This document shows, in pieces, positions 1 to 8,500 of a DNA stretch of 64,000 nt. The position numbers and the translations under genes were made by a program. The notes below the pieces were generated by a model. That model saw only the letters and a program-made list of their open reading frames with translations, did no database searches and had not been told where the DNA came from. Numbering within the stretch: position 1 is the first letter of the stretch; each line of letters starts with the position of its first letter. This stretch comes from Saprospiraceae bacterium (GTDB taxonomy: Bacteria; Bacteroidota; Bacteroidia; Chitinophagales; Saprospiraceae), in assembly GCA_022841745.1 (NCBI GenBank), contig JALHQW010000007.1, forward strand, positions 124,001 through 188,000. Reading direction: 5' to 3'.

Positions 1-3000
1 TCGCTGTGCAAGTGGTCGTGAAAGGTGCGCAGGTACTGGTATAAGTGAATATCACCGTTGTCGAGCCGCCACAGGCAGAAGGTGCGCCCGTATTGTTGTT
101 CGTCAGCACACCGTTGCAGCCGCCGCTGGCCGAAGCCGTCGCCAGCCAAGCCGTGAAGGCGGCATTCACTTGAACCTGTGTTGAGCAGGCAGCTACTGTG
201 GCGTTCTGTGGGCAGGTCAGCACCACCATCGGTGGAGCAGCCACCGTGAAGGTCGCCGTGCAGGTGGTCGTGAAAGGTGCGCAGGTGCTGGTATAAGTGA
301 ATATCACCGTTGTCGAGCCGCCACAGGCAGAAGGTGCGCCCGTATTGTTGTTCGTCAGCACACCGTTGCAGCCGCCGCTGGCCGAAGCCGTCGCCAGCCA
401 AGCCGTGAAGGCGGCATTCACTTGAACCTGTGTTGAGCAGGCAGCTACTGTGGCGTTCTGTGGGCAGGTCAGCACCACCATTGGCGGTGCGGCCACCGTG
501 AAGGTCGCCGTGCAGGTGTTCGTGAAAGGTGCGCAGGTGCTGGTATAGGTGAAGATCACCGTTGTCGAGCCGCCACAGGCAGAAGGTGCACCCGTGTTGT
601 TGTTTGTCAAAACCCCGTTGCAGCCACCTGTGCCACTTGTGGTTGCCAACCAAGTGGCAAAGGCAGCGTTCACTGCCGCTTGGGTCTGGCAAGCTGCTGT
701 CGTCGTGTTCACTGGGCAGGTCAGCACCACCATTGGGGGTGCGGCCACCGTGAAGGTCGCCTGACAGGTTGTGGTCGTTGGTGCACAGCTGCTTGAGTAA
801 GTAAACGTCACCGTCGTTGAACCGCCACATGCACTTGGAGCACCCGTGCTGTTGTTCGTCAGGACGCCGTTGCAGCCGCCGCTGGCGCTGGCCGTGGCCA
901 ACCAAGTTGCGAATGCCGAGTTAACTGCCGCTTGCGTCTGGCAGGCCGCCGTCGTCGTGCTCGTCGGACAAGTAAGCACCACCATTGCAGGTGCGGCCAC
1001 CGTGAAGATCGCCGTGCAGGTGGTCGTGAAAGGTGCGCAGGTACTGGTATAAGTGAATATCACCGTTGTCGAACCGCCACAGGCAGAAGGTGCGCCCGTA
1101 TTGTTGTTCGTCAGGACGCCGTTGCAGCCGCCGCTGGCCGAAGCCGTGGCCAACCAAGTGGCAAAGGCAGCGTTCACTGCCGCTTGGGTCTGGCAAGCTG
1201 CCGTCGTCGTGTTCACTGGGCAGGTCAGCATCACAATTGGCGGTGCAGTCACCGTGAAGGTCGCCGTGCAAGTGGTCGTGAAAGGTGCGCAGGTACTGGT
1301 ATAAGTGAATATCACCGTTGTCGAACCGCCACAGGCAGAAGGTGCGCCCGTATTGTTGTTCGTCAGCACACCGTTGCAGCCGCCGCTGGCGCTGGCCGTG
1401 GCCAACCAAGTTGCGAATGCCGAGTTAACTGCCGCCTGGGTCTGGCAGGCAGGTGTGGTGGTATTCGTGGGGCAGGTGAGCACCACCATTGCCGGTGCGG
1501 CCACCGTGAAGGTCGCCGTGCAGGTGGTCGTGAAAGGTGCGCAGGTGCTGGTATAGGTGAAGGTCACGGTCGTACTGCCGCCGCAAGCGGAAGGCGCTCC
1601 CGTGTTGTTGTTCGTCAAAACGCCGTTACAGCCGCCGCTGGCCGAGGCCGAGGCCAACCAAGCGTTGAACTGTGCATTGATGGCCGCCTGCGTCTGGCAG
1701 GCTCCCACTGTGGTGTTAATTGGGCAGGTAAGCACCACCATTGCCGGTGCGGCCACCGTGAAGGTCGCCGTGCAGGTGGTCGTGAAAGGTGCGCAGGTGC
1801 TGGTATAGGTGAAGGTCACCGTTGTCGAGCCGCCACAGGCAGAAGGCGCTCCGGTGTTGTTGTTCGTCAAAACGCCGTTACAGCCGCCGATGGCCGAGGC
1901 CGAGGCCAACCAAGCGTTGAACTGTCCATTGATGGCCGCCTGCGTCTGGCAGGCTCCCACTGTGGTGTTAATTGGGCAGGTCAGCACCACCATTGCCGGT
2001 GCGGCCACCGTGAAGGTCGCCGTGCAGGTGGTCGTGAAAGGTGCGCAGGTGCTGGTATAGGTGAAGGTCACCGTTGTCGAGCCGCCACAGGCAGAAGGCG
2101 CTCCGGTGTTGTTGTTCGTCAAAACGCCGTTACAGCCGCCGATGGCCGAGGCCGAGGCCAACCAAGCGTTGAACTGTCCATTGATGGCCGCCTGCGTCTG
2201 GCAGGCTCCCACTGTGGTGTTAATTGGGCAGGTGAGCACCACCATTGCCGGTGCGGCCACCGTGAAGGTCGCCGTGCAGGTGGTCGTGAAAGGTGCGCAG
2301 GTACTGGTATAGGTGAAGGTCACGGTCGTACTGCCGCCGCAAGCGGAAGGCGCTCCCGTGTTGTTGTTCGTCAGGACGCCGTTGCAGCCGCCGCTGGCGC
2401 TGGCCGTGGCCAACCAAGTTGCGAATGCCGAGTTAACTGCCGCCTGGGTCTGGCAGGCAGGTGTGGTGGCATTCGTGGGGCAGGTGAGCACCACCATTGC
2501 CGGTGCGGCCACCGTGAAGGTCGCCGTGCAGGTGGTCGTGAAAGGTGCGCAGGTGCTGGTATAGGTGAATTCCACCGTTGTCGAACCGCCACATGCAGAA
2601 GGTGCCGCACAGTCGTGGAAGCTTGGACCGCTAGCGTCGTTGCAGTCCAAAACACCGTTACAGCCGCCCGTGCCACTGGCCGTTGCGAGCCAAGTTGCGA
2701 ACTGTGCGTTCACTGCCGCCTGGGTTTGGCAAGCTCCCACCGTGGTGTTCATTGGGCAGGTCAGCACCACGGTCGTTGGAGCATCCACGGTGAAGGTCGC
2801 CTGGCAGGTGGTCGTCAATGGCGCACAGCTGCTGGTGTAAGTGAATATCACCGTCGTTGAACCGCCACAGGCAGGAGGTGCACCTGTGTTGTTGTTGGTC
2901 AAAACACCGTTGCAGCCGCCGCTGCCCGAGGCTGTTGCCAGCCAAATTGCGAATGCCGAGTTCACTGCAGCCTGCGTTTGGCAGGCAGGTGTCGTGGTAT

Positions 3001-3640
3001 TCGTAGGGCAGGTCAACACTACGGGTGAGGATGCCACAGTAAAGGTCGCCTGACAGGTTGTCGTCAATGGCGCACAAGTGCTGGTATAGGTAAAGGTGAC
3101 GGTCGTGGAGCCCCCACAGGCAGAAGGTGCGCCCGTATTGTTGTTCGTCAGGACGCCGTTGCAGCCGCCGCTGGCGCTGGCCGTGGCCAACCAAGTGGCA
3201 AAGGCTGAGTTCACTGCCGCTTGCGTCTGACAGGCCACCGTCGTCGTGTTCACGGGGCAGGTCAGCGACACCGTCGGTGGAGCATCCACCGTGAAGGTCG
3301 CCTGACAGGTCGTGGTCAATGGCGCACAAGTGCTGGTATAAGTAAATATCACGGTCGTGCTGCCGCCGCAAGCAGGTGGCGCTCCCGTGCTGTTGTTTGT
3401 CAAAACACCGTTGCAGCCGCCGCTGGCGCTGGCAGTGGCCAACCATGTGGCGAAGGCCGAGTTAATTGCCGTCTGTGTCTGGCATGCCGCCTCCGTCGTG
3501 TTCACAGGACAGGTCAGCGACACGGTTGGCGCTGCGGGCACCGTGAAGGTCGCCTGGCAGGTCGTCATCGTTGGCGCACAGCTGCTGTTATAGGTAAAGG
3601 TCACGGTCCTGGATCCACCGCAGGCTGGTGGTGCGCCCGT
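1..3640 (-). repeat. 252-bp tandem repeat array within CDS
   Basis: The ACGG-coding block recurs at about 66, 318, 570, 822, 1074 and so on every 252 bp to about 3615, giving some 15 copies and continuing off the left edge. One step is 276 bp (a 24-bp in-frame insertion near 2605-2640) and one is 249 bp. The units 1809-2060 and 2061-2312 differ at only about two bases, which points to recent duplication or gene conversion. Repeats farther from the left edge are more diverged. Confidence 0.95.
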
Positions 3641-4711
3641 GCTGTTATTGGTGACCGTACCGTTACAGCCGCCACTGCCGGTGGCCGTTAACAGCCATGT
3701 GGCAAAGGCCATGTTCACGGCGGTTTGGGTTTGGCAAGCCGCTGTCGTGATATCGGCCGGGCAAATGATGCTCGGCGGCGTGGTGGCATCTACTGTAAAA
3801 GTAGTACAGTCCAGATCGCAACAGTTGGCTACACAATCAATATCGGAAATATTGGCAGGATTGGGAGGGGCAGTCCCAGCGGTTTGGTAATTGTAACTGC
3901 ATACTGTATGTGTGCTTCCGCAAGGCGTGTTGAGTGGTACATTGAAAATTCCCGTAGAATTGATTGCATCAATAGTACCATTGTTGTTCAGGTCAAGTAA
4001 AAATACCTGGGTATAAAGGTTGCTGGTCTGGTTACCGGTGGTGCTTGCTGTAACGGTGCCTCCGGGGCATACCGTAGTTGGCGTGACAGCAACTGTACCA
4101 GCATCAGCAATGCAGCATTGGATAATATAAACATCCTGTATAGAAATAGGGCCATCTCCAGGTCGGCAGACAGTTGTGGTATATTGCGTTACCCCGGGTT
4201 GTATCTCTATACAAATTTCACCGGTAGCGGCTGTGGGTGAGCCTAGTTGCACCCAAGCGCCTTGGTCTTCCCATACACATACATTGCCAATTGCGTTTCC
4301 ACATCCCTGTTTGGGGGTGTAGCAAATTTGGGTGTTACAGGTGGCTGTACCAACTGGGATGTTGGTAAAGGTAAAACTACCACAACCATCAATGGTTTGT
4401 GGGGCGGGTGGTTGCATGTTCCCAATGCAAAAATCTTCACCGGGCATATTGATCACCGTTTGGGAATTAATCAACATGGTGTTTGCCGGCGGCAACGGCG
4501 GCCCTAATGGGGGTTGCGAATTGTTGTTATTAGCACAGGGTCCGAATTGTGCTTGCAGGGTGCTTGTTCCAAATAGCACAAAGGCTAATGACAGTACAAC
4601 AAAACTAATTTGCCTTGTTGCCCAGCCTCGGTTTTTATGCTGCCGATTGCGACAACACGATTGCGAAGCATTTGGCTCCACCTTTTTAGTCTGATTGGAA
4701 TAATGATCCAT
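1..4711 (-). CDS. Giant secreted HYR-like repeat protein, 3' end outside window
   Basis: An open frame of about 1570 codons starts at ATG 4711-4709 and is still open at the left edge, so the C-terminus is missing. Residues 34-49 form a hydrophobic signal segment, with likely cleavage near the LQAQ at 52-55. The next ~270 residues resemble the N-terminus of the gene at 5539-11097 (shared PCANNNN, CIGN and GCGNAIG motifs), so the two are paralogues. From about residue 290 the protein consists of 84-residue modules, each with six cysteines (CP, ACQTQ, GGCNG, ACGG, STCAP, TTC). They resemble the HYR-like modules of Bacteroidota adhesins. A T9SS C-terminal domain is expected beyond the edge but not seen. 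Role inferred: an extracellular, disulfide-rich surface or adhesive protein. The frame was checked across the repeats, whose spacings are multiples of three. Confidence 0.85.
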   Translation of the reverse strand, partial: MDHYSNQTKKVEPNASQSCCRNRQHKNRGWATRQISFVVLSLAFVLFGTSTLQAQFGPCANNNNSQPPLGPPLPPANTMLINSQTVINMPGEDFCIGNMQPPAPQTIDGCGSFTFTNIPVGTATCNTQICYTPKQGCGNAIGNVCVWEDQGAWVQLGSPTAATGEICIEIQPGVTQYTTTVCRPGDGPISIQDVYIIQCCIADAGTVAVTPTTVCPGGTVTASTTGNQTSNLYTQVFLLDLNNNGTIDAINSTGIFNVPLNTPCGSTHTVCSYNYQTAGTAPPNPANISDIDCVANCCDLDCTTFTVDATTPPSIICPADITTAACQTQTAVNMAFATWLLTATGSGGCNGTVTNNSTGAPPACGGSRTVTFTYNSSCAPTMTTCQATFTVPAAPTVSLTCPVNTTEAACQTQTAINSAFATWLATASASGGCNGVLTNNSTGAPPACGGSTTVIFTYTSTCAPLTTTCQATFTVDAPPTVSLTCPVNTTTVACQTQAAVNSAFATWLATASASGGCNGVLTNNNTGAPSACGGSTTVTFTYTSTCAPLTTTCQATFTVASSPVVLTCPTNTTTPACQTQAAVNSAFAIWLATASGSGGCNGVLTNNNTGAPPACGGSTTVIFTYTSSCAPLTTTCQATFTVDAPTTVVLTCPMNTTVGACQTQAAVNAQFATWLATASGTGGCNGVLDCNDASGPSFHDCAAPSACGGSTTVEFTYTSTCAPFTTTCTATFTVAAPAMVVLTCPTNATTPACQTQAAVNSAFATWLATASASGGCNGVLTNNNTGAPSACGGSTTVTFTYTSTCAPFTTTCTATFTVAAPAMVVLTCPINTTVGACQTQAAINGQFNAWLASASAIGGCNGVLTNNNTGAPSACGGSTTVTFTYTSTCAPFTTTCTATFTVAAPAMVVLTCPINTTVGACQTQAAINGQFNAWLASASAIGGCNGVLTNNNTGAPSACGGSTTVTFTYTSTCAPFTTTCTATFTVAAPAMVVLTCPINTTVGACQTQAAINAQFNAWLASASASGGCNGVLTNNNTGAPSACGGSTTVTFTYTSTCAPFTTTCTATFTVAAPAMVVLTCPTNTTTPACQTQAAVNSAFATWLATASASGGCNGVLTNNNTGAPSACGGSTTVIFTYTSTCAPFTTTCTATFTVTAPPIVMLTCPVNTTTAACQTQAAVNAAFATWLATASASGGCNGVLTNNNTGAPSACGGSTTVIFTYTSTCAPFTTTCTAIFTVAAPAMVVLTCPTSTTTAACQTQAAVNSAFATWLATASASGGCNGVLTNNSTGAPSACGGSTTVTFTYSSSCAPTTTTCQATFTVAAPPMVVLTCPVNTTTAACQTQAAVNAAFATWLATTSGTGGCNGVLTNNNTGAPSACGGSTTVIFTYTSTCAPFTNTCTATFTVAAPPMVVLTCPQNATVAACSTQVQVNAAFTAWLATASASGGCNGVLTNNNTGAPSACGGSTTVIFTYTSTCAPFTTTCTATFTVAAPPMVVLTCPQNATVAACSTQVQVNAAFTAWLATASASGGCNGVLTNNNTGAPSACGGSTTVIFTYTSTCAPFTTTCTA

Positions 4712-5480
4712 AGGTAGGAAATTTTAGGTTTATAAATGTTAACACATGTTTTTAAAACGGCATAGGGATATAGGGGCAATGGATGCGACCAGTTTGCCAA
4801 TTGAAAACACAGGATTGTAAGGCCATAAGCATCATGGCCTTTGCATTTTCACAAAATCATAAACTTGTAAAACTTAAATCGTCGATTGGCTCATTTTGCT
4901 ATGAGCGCTGCATCTGGGAATGGCGGTAAATGTTTCATTCTAATTTCTTTTAGGTTTATAAATGCTGAAACAGGGTGAATACCTTAGCCTTGTTTCAAAT
5001 TGAACACTAGCCAACACCAAAATCCATAGGAAACTGGACAATTTGGTGAACAGTAAATGTAGTTGTGCGATAGGAGATGGGTTTGCTTTAAAGGCAAATA
5101 TGTAATTGGAGACAAAAGGAATTGATCTGAGATGCCTTTTTTCAGTTCAAAATTGATAAAGCTATGTGAGCAGCCTCTTTTCTAAACAAGTAAAACTTCA
5201 AGCAAAGTTAGTAACTATTTTAAATTATTCTAACAAAAACTAAATTTAGTTAAAGGGTTAGTTTTCAAAATACAACTTAACCTACGGAAGAAAAGAGCGA
5301 TTGTTACATTAGTTTTTTCAATACTTGTAAAAAATAATTTTATCAGCCTTTTTTGAAATTAAAATAATTAAATACCATAAATATTGTTCTAAAAACTAAC
5401 CTATACTACAAGACGGTTGGCCTATCAGCAATTTTTACTTAAAAAACTGTGGCCCAAAATTGCTCCATAGCTAAATCAAA
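4712..5480. other. AT-rich intergenic region, no gene seen
   Basis: This gap separates two co-oriented giant genes and is much richer in A+T than its neighbours. A 16-nt phrase (tttaggtttataaatg) occurs twice, near 4724 and 4951. A possible -7 box for the minus strand (TAACTTTG, reading 5210 to 5203) lies about 490 nt upstream of the 4711 start; a TTTG upstream of it is 23 nt away, longer than usual. No convincing ORF or RNA gene was found. Confidence 0.5.
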
Positions 5481-5512
5481 AAGCGGCAACCCTCTCACAA
5501 AGGTTGCCGCTT
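5481..5512 (-). terminator. Intrinsic terminator of the 5539-11097 gene
   Basis: An 11-bp perfect stem (AAGCGGCAACC with its complement) around a 10-nt loop is followed on the minus strand by TTTGATTT. It lies 27 nt after the stop codon. Confidence 0.85.
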
Positions 5513-5538
5513 CAATTTTCAATAGTTTCAGTAAATGA

Positions 5539-8500
5539 TTATCGCTGCACTACCAACCTTGTATTGTAGTGTTTTGCTCCCAATTTCACGTCCACAACAT
5601 ATAGACCAGCTTTCAGTCCGTCAATGCGGATGGACTCGTTGAGGAGCTGCACTTGGTCGAACTGCTGTATGAGCACAACCTGACCGAGGCTGTTATAAAA
5701 GGTCAGCACTACATCGGATGGCTGCTCCATCCAGGCCAGGCGGAAGGCGAAGGCATCGGAGGCAGGGTTGGGATTAATCTCGAAGTCCGGCGACCACTCA
5801 ATTTCCTCAATACTGCCAAGGTCGTCGAAGCCATTCGACCAAAGGTCTTGGCCATCGTCATCGGTACACAGGGCTGCCAGCATTTCGTCGTTGCCATAGC
5901 TGTTCAGCATCAGCAGGGACTGGTTCAGCGCCGTTCCGTAGATGACACCCAAGCCGCCTGAGAGGTCGAGGGCCCCGTTCAGGTAGAGGTTGACGAGGTC
6001 TTGCAAGCCGCCCACCGTGTATGGGAAGGAATACTCCTCCCCAAAAGCATCGAAGATACGCAAGTAACATACGCCCGCTGCATTGCAATTGGTGATGCAA
6101 GGGTGCAGGTTGATGCAATCAAGCGGGCTTGCAATGGCCTCCGCCCCTGACATGCCGTTGAATACCACGCCGTAGCGGATGTTCAGTTCCAGCGCAATGG
6201 CGTTTGCGGCCAGTGCATTCTTCATTCCACCAACACCCATTTCGTTACAGCCCGTGCAGTTCACTTGATGGCAGTCGCTCAGCACGCTAGGGCCGCCCGT
6301 GCCGGGCAGCAGGTCCATCACGCATTGTGCATTGTTCACCGTAAGGGAGCGGGCAGTGCCTCCAATTTTGATGGAGTTGCCCAGCAACTGCTGGATGACT
6401 TCCAAATCTGTGTTCGCATTTGCGTTAAGGGAAGGCTCGTCACCTTCTATGCCCCAGTCGCTCATGCTGAAACTCCCAAGTGGCTGGCAAAGGCCAAAAT
6501 AGGTCACTGGCACAAATTCCGGGTAGGTATTGCCGCAGCAGTCCTTTATCACGAAATAATAAGTGCGGCTGAACGTAAAGACCCCATCGCCGTCCGGGTC
6601 GGAGCAGCCCACCACATCCGTCCAACTGTGAAGCATGGCGATAGGCTCCTTGCAATTGTCATAGAAATCGCCTTCGGCAATGATTTCAGCCATCTTGTCG
6701 GAGAAGTCATCGTCCGGGCAGGGCAGGTCTTCCAGGCAAGCGACTTCTTCGTCCACGTCGGGGATGGTGCCCATTGGGGCTATGTCGTCCTTCACAAAAT
6801 AGGTGAATTTCCATTCCTGCGTACGGCCCCCACAATCACGGTAAGTGAAGGTGTAGATGCGGGTGCCCATGCAGCCCAATGGGTCAATGTCTTCCCAAAC
6901 ACCGCTCAACCAAACGGAGACTGGGCTGCCACAATTGTCATAGATGGTTGGTGGTATTGGCTCCACGACATGTTTGATGCAGGATACCTCGTTGTATTGG
7001 TCGGCATAAATCGCAAATTCACCCAAGTACTGGAAGCCATAGATAAAGGCCCAAGCATGGGAGAAGCCGGAGCAATCGGTATAGACATAGCTATAAGTCC
7101 GTGTTGCTTCGCAACCAAACGCATTGTAAGTGGAGGAAATGGACGGGCCTACGGGCACCACCTCCACGCCGCAGTTGTCGAACACGGTTGGTGGGACAGG
7201 CTCAACGGCAGCCTGTGGGCATTCTACCAATTCCCTTTGGATTGATGGCACTGTAAAGTCCTGATAGACAATGGTATATACAAACGACCAATCATGCGAA
7301 TTGCCCTCGCAATCGGTGTAGCGCCAGGTATAGCGGCGGGCGCCCTCGCACAGGGGCTTTGCATCGGTGTTTATCAAGACGGGTGTCAAAACCTCCCCGC
7401 AGTTGCTCAGCACAATGGGCGGGTTTGGCACTATGTCCGTATCGTCGGGGCAGTCAACCGTGGCCCCACCATTGGCAGGCACGGTGAAGTCGAGCCTTTC
7501 TACGGTATAAACAAAACTCCAGGTCTTTACCCTTCCGGCACAGTCAGTGTAGGTCCATGTATAGGTACGGGTGCCCTCGCAGGTGAGCGGGTTCGGGTTG
7601 TTGGTCACTACTGGGCCAGTTGGTGTGATGACGCCGCCGCAGCCGTTCAGCACCAAAGGTGGCATTGGTGGTGTGGCTTGGGCAGGGCATGCAACGGTGG
7701 CCGCACCATTAGCCGGAACGGTGAAATCAGGATATGCCGGCAGCGTGAAGGTTGAGGTACAAGTTGTGGTGAACGGTGAACACGTGCTCGTGTAGGTCCA
7801 AGTGATCGTCCTCGTGACCGACCCCGTGTTGCAGATGGTCGGGGCACCTAACGTGTTGTTGTTTGTCAGACTACCGTTGCAACCGCCCGATGCCGTGGCC
7901 GAGGCCAACCATGCCGCATAGGCAGCGTTGACCTGTGCTTGCGTCGAGCAGGGGTTCATGACCATGGGAGCCGGACAGGTGAGTTGCACAGGAGGCGGCG
8001 CAGCCACGGTGAAGGTTGCCGTGCAAGTAGTCGTGAAAGGGAAACAGGTACTGGTATAGGTAAAAGTGACCACTGTATTGCCACCACAAGCAGATGGTGC
8101 GCCCGTGTTGTTGTTCGTCAGGACGCCGTTGCAGCCGCCGCTGGCCGAGGCCGTGGCCAACCAAGCGTTGAACTGTGCATTGATGGCCGCTTGCGTCTGG
8201 CAGGCTCCCACCGTGGAGTTGATTGGGCAGGTAAGCTGTACCGTAGCCGGCGCAGCCACGGTGAAGGCGGCCGTACAGGAAGTTGTGAGAGGGGAACAGG
8301 TACTGGTGTAAATAAATGTTACCACTGTATTGCCACCACAAGCAGACGGTGCCCCTTGGTTGTTGTTGGTCAAAACACCGTTGCAGCCGCCGCTGGCCGA
8401 GGCCGTGGCCAACCAAGCATTGAACTGTGCATTGATAGCCGCTTGGGTCTGGCAGGCTCCCACCGTGGTGTTGATTGGGCAGGTCAGCACCACCGTAGGA

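Noticed and set aside
932-2860. Long 642-codon plus-strand ORF and stacked 83-codon plus-strand ORFs over the 252-bp repeats
   Set aside because: They are the antisense shadows of the repeated minus-strand gene; the Arg/Gly-rich composition is unnatural and the period follows the 252-bp repeat.
1-3640. Possible CRISPR or other spaced-repeat array
   Set aside because: Repeats are 252 bp, contiguous, protein-coding and in frame; there are no short repeats with unique spacers.
6265-7245. 326-codon plus-strand ORF
   Set aside because: Antisense to the HYR-like giant, which has a signal peptide, ordered domains and sorting domain; the plus frame has no recognisable domain.
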